From contig JBOHSA010000114.1 in the NCBI GenBank assembly GCA_050732995.1, forward strand, positions 1-6,348: a stretch of 6,348 bases of DNA. The letters run 5' to 3'. Under the pieces are notes generated by a model. It had not been told where the DNA came from. It was given only the letters and a program-made list of their open reading frames with translations, and made no database searches. Source of the stretch: JBOHSA01 sp050732995. GTDB taxonomy: Bacteria; Gemmatimonadota; Gemmatimonadetes; Gemmatimonadales; GWC2-71-9. Shown here piece after piece: positions 1 through 5,933 of the stretch (position 1 is the stretch's first letter; each line of letters opens with the position of its first letter). Both the position numbers and the translations under genes were made by a program.

Positions 1-677
1 CGGGCCGTCTTCTCCGTGAACTCGAACACCCCCTCGATCATGCGGGCGTCCTGCGCGCCCAGTCTGCCCGTTTTGCGGGTCTGCTGCACCAGCATCATGA
101 TCTCTTCGGGGGAGTGCACCCGCTCCAGCTCGGTGGGCGGCCGCGCGCCGAAGAGCTTCAGGATGCCGTTGGCGGTCCCGTTGAGCAGCCAGATGAACGG
201 ATTGGTCGCGATCGTGAAGAGGATGAGGGGTGGCGCCACCCAACGGCTGGTCTGCTCCGGATGCAGCAGGGCGAGCGCCTTGGGGGCGAGCTCGCCGAGC
301 ACGATGTGGAGGAACGTGATGATGGTGAACGCGACGGCGACCGCCACGCTTTCCGTCGCGATCACGTCGACGGGCGCGGGCAGCCCCGTGAACAGGTGCT
401 CGATGGTCCCGGCGAGCGCCGGTTTGCCGATCCACCCCAGCCCGAGACTCGCCAGGGTGATCCCGAGCTGGGTGCCCGAGATGTAGCGGTCGAGATGCTG
501 GATGGCCTCCTTGACGACCTTCGCGCGGCGGTCCCCCCTGCGGATCATCGCGTCGATGCGCGTGCGCCGCGCCGCGACCAGCGCGAATTCGGCCGCTACG
601 AAGAACGCGTTCGCCGCGACCAAGACGAGCACGGCGAGCAGGCGCAACCAGAGCGAGCCGAGTTCCGGTTCGGGCAT
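1..677 (-). CDS. Hemolysin-family / CNNM (DUF21) transmembrane protein, N-terminal part, truncated by the window edge
   Basis: The minus strand reads from an ATG at 677 to the left edge without a stop (225 codons plus a partial one). It is the DUF21 (CNNM transmembrane) domain of the CorC/HlyC-type 'hemolysin family'. These are inner-membrane proteins related to CNNM/CorC Mg2+ transporters, usually followed by CBS domains and a C-terminal CorC_HlyC domain; those parts lie outside the window. Visible features: first membrane segment about residues 9-36 ending in NAFFVAAEFALVAARR, a GTQLGITLASLGLGWIG segment (68-84), a third segment (about 103-127) running into HIVLGELAPK (124-133), and a fourth (about 147-175). 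The cytosolic linker begins near HSPEEI (188-193). The ATG at 677 is chosen because the protein then starts just before the first helix; an in-frame TTG four codons upstream is an alternative. The gene is divergent from the CDF gene. Family assignment is secure; the transported ion cannot be told from sequence. Confidence 0.9.
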   Translation of the reverse strand, partial: MPEPELGSLWLRLLAVLVLVAANAFFVAAEFALVAARRTRIDAMIRRGDRRAKVVKEAIQHLDRYISGTQLGITLASLGLGWIGKPALAGTIEHLFTGLPAPVDVIATESVAVAVAFTIITFLHIVLGELAPKALALLHPEQTSRWVAPPLILFTIATNPFIWLLNGTANGILKLFGARPPTELERVHSPEEIMMLVQQTRKTGRLGAQDARMIEGVFEFTEKTA

Positions 678-693
678 GGGTTCGGGCAAACCT

Positions 694-712
694 AGTCGAA
701 GCGCACTCGACT
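694..712. promoter_or_regulatory. Perfect 6-bp-arm inverted repeat in the divergent spacer, possible operator
   Basis: AGTCGA (694-699) is mirrored by TCGACT (707-712) across a 7-nt centre, 17 bp upstream of the DUF21 gene start. It lies between a weak minus-strand -35-like TTGAAG (716 to 711) and a -10-like TAGGTT (694 to 689). On the plus strand its right arm TCGACT (707-712) sits 16 bp before TATGTT (729-734), a weak promoter-like pair for the CDF gene. The palindrome is seen directly. A regulatory role is inference, because 6-bp arms arise by chance easily in GC-rich DNA. Confidence 0.3.
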
Positions 713-727
713 TCAAGCGCGGCCTCC

Positions 728-776
728 GTATGTTTCGCTCAGAGCGAGAGTCGGTATGTTTCGCTCAGAGCGAGAG
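728..776. repeat. Two direct copies of a 23-bp unit with an internal palindrome, upstream of and into the CDF gene
   Basis: Positions 728-750 and 754-776 are identical over 23 bp with a 26-bp period. Each copy contains the palindrome TCGCTCAGAGCGA (735-747 and 761-773: six-base arms around a single A) and a TATGTT that could act as a -10-like element. The second copy supplies the ATG at 756 used as the CDF start. The first copy's ATG at 730 opens a different frame of 16 codons ending in a TGA (778-780) that overlaps the alternative CDF start ATG at 777. This may be a duplicated operator, a dispersed palindromic repeat, or a recent tandem duplication of the translation start region. Confidence 0.75.
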
Positions 777-1676
777 ATGACGACGCTGCCGTTCGAAGCC
801 CATTGCACCCATCGCGCGCCCCCCGCGCTGCGGACCGAAAGCCGCCGGCGCCTGGCGATCGTGTTGGGGATCACCGTCGCAGTGATGGTCGTCGAAGCCG
901 TGGGGGGCTGGCTCGCCAATTCGCTCGCCCTGCTCGCCGACGCGGGGCACATGCTGGCGGACGTCGCCGCCCTCAGCCTGGCCCTGCTCGTCGCCCATCT
1001 GGCCGGACGGCCCGCCACTCCGGAGCGGTCCTTCGGCCTGCTCCGTCTCGAGATCCTCGCTGCGCTGGTCAATGGCGCGCTGCTAATCGCCATCGCGGTC
1101 GGCATCGCGGTCGAAGCGGTCCAGCGCTTCCGCGCCCCGCCCGCCGTCGACGGCGTGCTGCTCCTCGCGATCGCGGGGGTCGGGCTCGCGGCCAACCTCG
1201 CGGGCGCCGTGATCCTGCACCGCGGGCTCGATCACTCGATGAACCAGCGGGGCGCCTACCTCCACGTCCTGAGCGATCTGCTCGGCTCGGCCGGGGCCGT
1301 GCTGGCGGGCGCCGTCCTGCTCGCCACCGGCTGGACCCTCGCCGACCCCATCGTCTCCGTGCTCATCGGCCTGCTCATCCTGATCGGCGCGTGGCGCCTG
1401 GTGCGGGAGAGCGTGGACGTCCTGCTCGAGGCGACCCCGGCGCACATCTCGCTGCCGGACGTGCACGCCCGGATCGCCTCCCTCCCGGGCGTGACGTCGG
1501 TCCATGACCTCCACGTATGGACGGTGACGAGCGGGGTCGTCGCCATGAGCGGGCATCTCGTGGTCCGCAATCCGGCCGAGCACCAGCGAATTCTCGAGAC
1601 GGTGCAGGACCGGCTCGGGCAGCTCGGGATCGGGCACGTGACGGTGCAGATCGAGCAGGATCCGACCTGTGACTAG
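756..1676 (+). CDS. Cation diffusion facilitator (CDF) family metal exporter, CzcD/ZitB-like
   Basis: A 306-aa inner-membrane antiporter of the CDF family, expected to export Zn2+ (possibly Co2+ or Cd2+) in exchange for protons. Six membrane segments lie at about 33-54, 56-84, 98-125, 131-157, 167-192 and 197-220. They are followed by a cytosolic ferredoxin-like dimerisation domain (about 221-306) with HDLHVW at 250-255. The transport site is intact: ADAGHMLAD in segment 2 gives D62, H65 and D69, and HVLSD in segment 5 gives H170 and D174. The resulting H/D plus H/D pattern is typical of Zn-preferring members. The His-rich loop between segments 4 and 5 found in many CzcD/ZnT proteins is reduced to a short HRGLDHSMNQ stretch. 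Two starts are possible: ATG 756 (GAGAG five bases upstream, inside the second repeat copy) or ATG 777 (299 aa); both have weak ribosome sites. The 3' end overlaps the next gene by 8 bp. Confidence 0.93.
   Translation: MFRSEREMTTLPFEAHCTHRAPPALRTESRRRLAIVLGITVAVMVVEAVGGWLANSLALLADAGHMLADVAALSLALLVAHLAGRPATPERSFGLLRLEILAALVNGALLIAIAVGIAVEAVQRFRAPPAVDGVLLLAIAGVGLAANLAGAVILHRGLDHSMNQRGAYLHVLSDLLGSAGAVLAGAVLLATGWTLADPIVSVLIGLLILIGAWRLVRESVDVLLEATPAHISLPDVHARIASLPGVTSVHDLHVWTVTSGVVAMSGHLVVRNPAEHQRILETVQDRLGQLGIGHVTVQIEQDPTCD
1657..1660 (+). promoter_or_regulatory. Shine-Dalgarno site that fixes the GTG start of the acyl-CoA synthetase
   Basis: AGGA at 1657-1660 lies eight bases before GTG 1669, inside the last codons of the CDF gene. 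Its good spacing supports GTG 1669 as the start and indicates translation coupled to the upstream gene. Confidence 0.65.
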
Positions 1677-3372
1677 CAGGGACGAGCGGCCCTGGCACCG
1701 GTCCTACGATCCCGGTGTTCCGCGCCACGTGGCGTTCGAGGACCTGACGATTCCCCGATTCCTCGAGCGCGCCGCGGCGCGCCATCCCGACACGACCGCG
1801 CTCGTGTTCCTGAACGGCCGGCTCACCTATCGCCAGCTCGACGACCAGGTAGCCCGCCTCGCCACCGCGCTCGCCGGATTGGGCGTGGCGCCGGGCAGCC
1901 GCGTGGCCATCCAGCTCCCCAACCTTCCGCAAACGGTCATTGCCTATTACGCCACCGCGCGGCTGGGGGCCCAGGTCGTGCTCACCAACCCGCTCTACAC
2001 GCCGCGGGAGATGGAGCACCAGTGGAAGGACGCGGGCTGCACGGTCGCGGTGGTCGCGGACTTCACGTACGACCAGAAGATTGCCGCCCACCGCGCCGAG
2101 CTGCCGATCCGCGAGTATGTGATCGCCTCGATCCCGGACTACCTGCGGTTCCCGCTCAACCTGCTCGCGCCGCTCAAGCTGAAGCGGCAGAAGCCGCACC
2201 CGGCCATCGCCAAGGTGCGGCCCGGCCCCGGGATCCACTTCTTCCGGGACCTGATCGCGCGCACGGACCCTCGTTCGCCGGCGGTGACTATCGGGATCGA
2301 CGACGTCGCGGTGCTGCAATACACCGGCGGCACGACCGGCGTCTCCAAGGGGGCGATGCTCACGCACCGCAACCTCTCGTACAACGTGCAGCAAGCCAGC
2401 GCCTGGCTCCCCGGGCTTCGCCCCGGTCAGGAGGTCATGCTGGCCGCGCTCCCGATTTTCCACGTGTTCGGGATGACGGTGTGCATGAATCTCCCGGTCT
2501 ACATCGGCGCCACGATGGTGTTGCTTCCCAACCCGCGGGACGTGCCCGCGCTCGTGCAGGCCATCGAGCGGCACCGCGTGACGATCGCGCCACTCGTGCC
2601 GGCGCTGTTCAACGCGATCAACCAGCTCCCGGGCGTCGAGCGGCGCGACCTGTCGAGCGTCGCGGTGTGCGTTTCCGGCTCCGCCCCGCTGTCGGTGGAG
2701 GTGCAGCAGCGCTTCGAGACGCTGACCGGCGGCAAGATCTGCGAGGGATTCGGACTGACGGAGACATCGCCGGTGACGCACATCAACCCGCTCCGCGGGC
2801 GGCGCAAGATCGGCACGATCGGCCTGCCGATCTGCGACACCGATTGCCGGATCGTGGACATCGAGACCGGGAGCCGCGACCTCCCGCCGGGCCAGGAGGG
2901 CGAGCTGCTCATCCAGGGCCCGCAGGTGATGCGGGGGTATTGGAACAAGCCGGACGAGACGGCGAACGTGCTCCGGGACGGGTGGCTCTTCACGGGTGAT
3001 CTGGCCGTGATGGACGCCGACGGCTTCTTCACGATCGTCGGCCGCAAGAAAGAGATGATCGACGCCAGCGGTTACAAAGTCTACCCCGACGAAGTGGACC
3101 GCGTGCTGATGAGCCATCCGGCGGTGCTCGAGGCGGCGACCATCGGCGTACCCGATCCCAAGCGTGGCGAAACCGTCAAGTCGTTCGTCGTGCTCAGGCC
3201 GGGCGCGCGCGCCACGGCCGAGGAGATCGTGGCCCACTGTCGGGAGGGCCTCGCGCCGTACAAGGTGCCCGCCCAGATCGAGTTCAGGAGCGAGCTGCCC
3301 AAGAGCGCCGCCCTCAAGATCCTGCGGCGGGAGCTGCGCGACGAGGAGCTGCGCAAGCGGAAGACCGGGTAG
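1669..3372 (+). CDS. fadD: Long-chain fatty acid-CoA ligase (AMP-binding acyl-CoA synthetase)
   Basis: A 567-aa ANL-superfamily enzyme that activates a fatty acid with ATP and CoA to acyl-CoA via an acyl-adenylate. Length and motifs match FadD/LcfA long-chain synthetases. The phosphate-binding loop YTGGTTGVSKG is at 218-228, GFGLTE at 360-365, GDL with the ribose-binding Asp at D444, and GRKKEMI starting at G458 (R459) with GYKVYPDEVD after it. The C-terminal catalytic Lys is K550. The N-terminal HRSYDPGVP followed by a LERAAARHPD helix, and the DYLRFPLNLLAPLK region (about 161-174), resemble LcfA-type long-chain enzymes rather than acetyl-CoA synthetases. Around K550 the sequence reads SAALK, where many relatives have a small Gly before the Lys. 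The start is GTG 1669, with AGGA eight bases upstream, overlapping the CDF stop by 8 bp. Chain-length preference, and whether the product feeds beta-oxidation or lipid synthesis, cannot be read from sequence. Confidence 0.93.
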   Translation: MTSRDERPWHRSYDPGVPRHVAFEDLTIPRFLERAAARHPDTTALVFLNGRLTYRQLDDQVARLATALAGLGVAPGSRVAIQLPNLPQTVIAYYATARLGAQVVLTNPLYTPREMEHQWKDAGCTVAVVADFTYDQKIAAHRAELPIREYVIASIPDYLRFPLNLLAPLKLKRQKPHPAIAKVRPGPGIHFFRDLIARTDPRSPAVTIGIDDVAVLQYTGGTTGVSKGAMLTHRNLSYNVQQASAWLPGLRPGQEVMLAALPIFHVFGMTVCMNLPVYIGATMVLLPNPRDVPALVQAIERHRVTIAPLVPALFNAINQLPGVERRDLSSVAVCVSGSAPLSVEVQQRFETLTGGKICEGFGLTETSPVTHINPLRGRRKIGTIGLPICDTDCRIVDIETGSRDLPPGQEGELLIQGPQVMRGYWNKPDETANVLRDGWLFTGDLAVMDADGFFTIVGRKKEMIDASGYKVYPDEVDRVLMSHPAVLEAATIGVPDPKRGETVKSFVVLRPGARATAEEIVAHCREGLAPYKVPAQIEFRSELPKSAALKILRRELRDEELRKRKTG

Positions 3373-3387
3373 GCGGTGACCGCGCCC

Positions 3388-3416
3388 TTGTCCGCCTCCG
3401 TCCGCTCTCTTATACT
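3388..3416 (+). promoter_or_regulatory. Sigma70-type promoter for typA
   Basis: TTGTCC (3388-3393, four of six matches to TTGACA) and TATACT (3411-3416, five of six matches to TATAAT) are separated by exactly 17 bp. They lie in the 80-bp gap between the acyl-CoA synthetase stop and the typA start. Transcription would begin near 3422-3424, giving a leader of about 30 nt. AT-rich hexamers stand out in this GC-rich window, which raises confidence. Confidence 0.7.
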
Positions 3417-3442
3417 GCGCCCCTCACCCAGCCACCATGAGC

Positions 3443-3450
3443 AGGTAGGA
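3443..3450 (+). promoter_or_regulatory. Ribosome-binding site deciding the TTG start of typA
   Basis: AGGTAGGA at 3443-3450 precedes the TTG at 3453; the AGGT part has six-base spacing and the GGA part two. The typA frame is closed by a TGA at 3438-3440 and holds no ATG or GTG between that stop and the conserved RNIAIIAHVDHGKT segment. TTG 3453 is therefore the only conventional start. An out-of-frame ATG at 3437 makes a three-codon reading frame (Met-Ser-Arg) whose TAG stop (3446-3448) lies inside this site. Confidence 0.65.
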
Positions 3451-3452
3451 TC

Positions 3453-5297
3453 TTGCAGATCCGCAACATCGCCATCATCGCCCACGTCGACCACGGGAAG
3501 ACGACCCTGGTGGATCAAATGCTCCGCCAGGCCGGGGTGTTCCGCGCCAACCAGCAGGTGATGGAGCGGGTGATGGATTCGAACCCGCTCGAGCGCGAGC
3601 GGGGGATCACCATCCTGTCCAAGAACACGGCGGTGCGCTGGGGCGAAACCAAGATCAACATCGTCGACACGCCGGGACATGCCGACTTCGGGGGTGAAGT
3701 GGAGCGGATCCTGCGGATGGTCGACGGGTTCCTCCTGCTCGTGGACGCGGCGGAGGGGCCGATGCCCCAGACGCGCTTCGTGGCGGGGAAAGCGTTGGCG
3801 CTGGGCCTGCGCCCGATCGTGATCGTGAACAAGATCGACCGGCAGGACGCCGAGCCCCTGCGCGTACACGACGAGGTGCTCGAGCTGCTCATGGACCTCG
3901 ACGCGACGCACGAACAGTTCAGCTGCCCGTTCTTGTATGCCTCGAGCCGCCAGGGCATCGCCACGACGGACTTGTCCGTCCCCGGAACGGACTTGAAGCC
4001 CCTGTTCGAGACGATTCTGGTGGAGATTCCGCCTCCCCAGGGCGACGCCCACGGCCCGTTCCAGATGCTGATCTCGACCCTGGACTACTCCTCGTATCTC
4101 GGTCGGATCGGGATCGGCCGGATCGAGCGGGGCCGGGTGCGCGTGGGGGAGACGGTGGCGCTGCTGCCCATTGGGGAGCCGGGCCCGGTGGGGGACGGGA
4201 CCTACGAGCAGGCGCGTGTGGCTCGGCTGTTTGCTTTCGAGGGGCTGGAGCGCGCGGAAGTCGAGGAGGCCGCGGCCGGCGAGATCGTGGCGCTGGCGGG
4301 GCTCGCGGGGGTGGAAATCGGGAAGACCGTGACCGCCCTCGACCACCTCGACCGCCTCGCCGGGATCGCGGTCGAAGAGCCGACGATCTCGGTGGATTTC
4401 ATGGTGAACAACTCGCCGTTCGCGGGCCGCGACGGCAAGTTCGTGACCGGCCGCCAGCTGCGGGAGCGGCTGTACAAGGAGCTGGAACGGAACGTCGCCT
4501 TGCGGGTGGAGGACACGGACAGCGCCTACACCTTCACCGTGTCGGGGCGGGGCGAGCTGCATCTCGGGATCCTGATGGAGACGATGCGGCGCGAGGGGTA
4601 CGAGTTCCAGGTGAGCCGGCCCCGGATCATTCCCCGGGAGGGGCCGAACGGCGAGCGGCTCGAGCCCTACGAGGAGCTGATGATCGACTGCCCCGAGGGG
4701 TACCTGGGGGTGGTCATGGAGAAGCTGGGGCCCCGGCGGGCGACGCTGCTGGATCTGAAGAATCCGGGACTCGGCCAGGTGCGGATGCGGTTCAAGATCC
4801 CCGCGCGAGGTCTGCTGGGCTACCGCTCGGAGTTCTTGACCGACACGCGGGGGACGGGCATCATGCACCACCGCTTCTTCGAGTACGGGCCCTGGGCGGG
4901 GCCGCTCTCGGGGCGGAGCCGGGGGGTGTTGGTGGCGGACCGGGAGGGGGTGGCGGTGGCCTACGCGCTGTTTAACCTACAGGAGCGCGGGGGGCTATTC
5001 GTGAAACCGGGGGACCTGGTGTACGAGGGGATGATCGTGGGCGAGAGCGCCCGCTCGGGCGACATCGACGTCAACGCCGCGAAGGAGAAGAAGCTGACGA
5101 ACATGCGGACGACGGCGTCGGACGAGATGATCATCCTGGAGCCCCCGCGGCAGATGACCTTGGAGCTGGGGCTCGAGTACATTGAGGACGACGAGTTGAT
5201 CGAGGTGACGCCCGCATCGCTCCGCTTGCGGAAGCGCGCCTTGGGCGCGACGGCGCGCCGGAAGCTTGCCCGGAACGCCCGGGCGCTGGAAGAGTAG
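3453..5297 (+). CDS. typA: Translational GTPase TypA/BipA
   Basis: A 614-aa ribosome-associated GTPase related to EF-G and LepA, linked in other bacteria to 50S assembly and to stress, cold and virulence adaptation. The GTPase domain is intact: AHVDHGKTT at 10-18, RGITI at 50-54, DTPGH at 72-76, NKID at 126-129 and an ASS-type G5 near 163-165. Then come a beta-barrel domain II (about 200-300, GPFQMLISTLDYSSYLGRI onward), an EF-G III-like domain with VSGRGELHLGIL, and a domain V-like segment with RGLLGYRSEF. Last is the TypA-specific C-terminal domain with KKLTNMR and a basic LRLRKRAL tail. Residue-level similarity to E. coli BipA is clear throughout, and the length is typical (E. coli about 607). 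It starts at TTG 3453 and has its own promoter upstream. The acidic-protein gene begins 42 bp downstream on the same strand and could share the transcript. No truncation or missing motif was seen. Confidence 0.97.
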   Translation: MQIRNIAIIAHVDHGKTTLVDQMLRQAGVFRANQQVMERVMDSNPLERERGITILSKNTAVRWGETKINIVDTPGHADFGGEVERILRMVDGFLLLVDAAEGPMPQTRFVAGKALALGLRPIVIVNKIDRQDAEPLRVHDEVLELLMDLDATHEQFSCPFLYASSRQGIATTDLSVPGTDLKPLFETILVEIPPPQGDAHGPFQMLISTLDYSSYLGRIGIGRIERGRVRVGETVALLPIGEPGPVGDGTYEQARVARLFAFEGLERAEVEEAAAGEIVALAGLAGVEIGKTVTALDHLDRLAGIAVEEPTISVDFMVNNSPFAGRDGKFVTGRQLRERLYKELERNVALRVEDTDSAYTFTVSGRGELHLGILMETMRREGYEFQVSRPRIIPREGPNGERLEPYEELMIDCPEGYLGVVMEKLGPRRATLLDLKNPGLGQVRMRFKIPARGLLGYRSEFLTDTRGTGIMHHRFFEYGPWAGPLSGRSRGVLVADREGVAVAYALFNLQERGGLFVKPGDLVYEGMIVGESARSGDIDVNAAKEKKLTNMRTTASDEMIILEPPRQMTLELGLEYIEDDELIEVTPASLRLRKRALGATARRKLARNARALEE

Positions 5298-5322
5298 ACG
5301 CGAAAACTCGTTGCACCATAAC
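5295..5322 (+). promoter_or_regulatory. Weak candidate promoter in front of the acidic-protein gene
   Basis: TAGACG (5295-5300) and CATAAC (5317-5322) each match four of six consensus bases with a 16-bp spacer. The first hexamer overlaps the typA stop codon. Transcription would start near 5329, roughly 10 nt before ATG 5340. It is weak, and read-through from the typA promoter is equally plausible. Confidence 0.25.
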
Positions 5323-5339
5323 CTCAGCCGGGGGTGACA

Positions 5340-5588
5340 ATGCTGGCCGTGGCAACGTCGATGGACTGGTCGCTCAAGCGTCGCAGCGACAGCCTCGACG
5401 AAGAGTTCGGGGAGTTCGAAGAGGATAAGGACCTGGACGAGGAGTTCGACGACGAGCTGGACGAGGACGAGATGGACGACGAGGACCTGGACGACCTCGA
5501 CGACTACGACGACCTCGACGACGAGTTCGATGACGAGGAAGACGAGGAGTTCCGGCCCAAGAAGGGGCCACGGCGGGAATGGGAGTGA
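5340..5588 (+). CDS. Small, extremely acidic hypothetical protein
   Basis: An 82-aa protein I do not recognise as a named family. A short N-terminus (MLAVATSMDWSLKRR, basic at its end) leads into about 56 residues in which roughly 70 percent are Asp or Glu. Single hydrophobic residues (Leu, Phe, Met, Tyr) recur every three to five positions, as in DDLDDLDDYDDLDDEF. It ends with a short basic-aromatic tail FRPKKGPRREWE. There is no signal peptide, membrane segment or Cys. Because Tyr, Phe and Leu punctuate the acid run and both flanks are basic, this looks like a real protein rather than a chance low-complexity frame. ATG 5340 is chosen because GGGGGTGA (5330-5337) imitates a full anti-16S site with core spacing of five. 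GTG 5334 and ATG 5361 are alternatives. It lies 42 bp after typA on the same strand. A role in binding cations, basic proteins or ribosome components is possible but unsupported. Confidence 0.7.
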   Translation: MLAVATSMDWSLKRRSDSLDEEFGEFEEDKDLDEEFDDELDEDEMDDEDLDDLDDYDDLDDEFDDEEDEEFRPKKGPRREWE

Positions 5589-5592
5589 GCGG

Positions 5593-5624
5593 AGGCGGTC
5601 AGGCGGTCGGGCGGTGAGGCGGAC
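5593..5624 (+). repeat. Four imperfect tandem copies of an octamer (AGGCGGTC)
   Basis: Four consecutive 8-bp units are AGGCGGTC, AGGCGGTC, GGGCGGTG and AGGCGGAC. They start five bases after the acidic-protein stop codon. The unit is not a multiple of three and contains no plausible start, so it is noncoding. Inverted copies (GACCGCC) occur at 5643-5649 and 5684-5690, so the transcript could fold in alternative ways. Confidence 0.75.
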
Positions 5625-5690
5625 GAGGGACCCGAATCGCCGGACCGCCGGGCGGTTGAGAAGGGACGGGAGCGGGACCGGCTGACCGCC
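5594..5690. repeat. Inverted repeats spanning the spacer upstream of tRNA-Ile
   Basis: GGCGGTCAG (5594-5602) is the exact reverse complement of CTGACCGCC (5682-5690). Between them, ACCGCC (5644-5649) and GGCGGT (5651-5656) form a compact palindrome. None of these is followed by a T run, so they do not look like an intrinsic terminator for typA or the acidic gene. The rest of the 5589-5720 spacer is purine-rich and shows no gene; I saw no convincing tRNA promoter in it. Confidence 0.55.
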
Positions 5691-5720
5691 GGGGGTGGGA
5701 AAGAGTTGGGGCGGAGAGTA

Positions 5721-5794
<74 letters not shown>

Positions 5795-5809
5795 CTGTTG
5801 GGAAGAGCG

Positions 5810-5851
5810 AGCCCCGCCTGGTGTTACGGCACTGGGCGGGGTTCCTGTTTT
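5810..5851 (+). terminator. Intrinsic (Rho-independent) terminator of tRNA-Ile
   Basis: CCCCGCC (5812-5818) pairs perfectly with GGCGGGG (5835-5841). The stem can extend outward (A5810-T5843, G5811-T5842 wobble) and inward through two wobbles to GTG/CAC (5821-5823 with 5830-5832), leaving a small loop. The downstream side reads TTCCTGTTTT (5842-5851), a modest U-rich tail. Its position right after the tRNA fits processing and termination of a single-tRNA transcript. Confidence 0.8.
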
Positions 5852-5866
5852 GGTGGAGTTGGAGCT

Positions 5867-5893
5867 GTGGTGTCGATTCGTGGTGTCGATTCG
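5867..5893 (+). repeat. Perfect tandem duplication of a 13-bp unit
   Basis: GTGGTGTCGATTC occurs at 5867-5879 and again directly at 5880-5892, with one further matching base. The 13-bp length would shift a reading frame, which supports treating the sequence upstream of ATG 5934 as untranslated. It lies between the tRNA terminator and the nuclease-like gene. Confidence 0.8.
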
Positions 5894-5898
5894 CTCCC

Positions 5899-5928
5899 TT
5901 GACCGCCTGCCGTCCCGCCATTTTGTAT
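5899..5928 (+). promoter_or_regulatory. Weak promoter candidate for the BECR-like gene
   Basis: TTGACC (5899-5904, five of six matches) is followed by an AT-rich TTTTGTATAC tract (5921-5930). The best hexamer at acceptable spacing (18 bp) is TTGTAT (5923-5928), a poor -10. TATACC (5926-5931) fits the consensus better but at a 21-bp spacer. Initiation would fall at or next to ATG 5934, implying a leaderless or nearly leaderless mRNA, consistent with no Shine-Dalgarno sequence before that ATG. Confidence 0.3.
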
Positions 5929-5933
5929 ACCCG

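Noticed and set aside
114..695. 193-codon plus-strand open frame over the DUF21 gene
   Set aside because: The minus strand encodes a clear membrane protein with family motifs; the plus-strand product is a charged low-complexity shadow.
1375..3237. 620-codon open frame on the minus strand opposite the CDF and acyl-CoA synthetase genes
   Set aside because: Its translation is rich in Arg, His, Asp and Glu with no recognisable domain. It is the antisense shadow of two clearly identified genes in GC-rich DNA.
3373..3383. GCGGT-G-ACCGC palindrome immediately after the acyl-CoA synthetase stop as a terminator
   Set aside because: Arms are only 5 bp with a single-base centre, there is no following T run, and it abuts the typA promoter; too weak to call a terminator.
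3081..4871. 596-codon open frame on the minus strand opposite typA
   Set aside because: Low-complexity His/Arg/Asp-rich product lying antisense to the intact typA gene; a GC-driven artefact.
5593..5624. Possible CRISPR-like array
   Set aside because: Units are 8 bp, contiguous and without spacers; this is a simple tandem repeat.
5850..5933. Upstream extension of the BECR-like protein to TTG 5850
   Set aside because: The extension overlaps the T tail of the tRNA terminator, includes a frame-shifting 13-bp duplication, and adds residues not resembling the family start.
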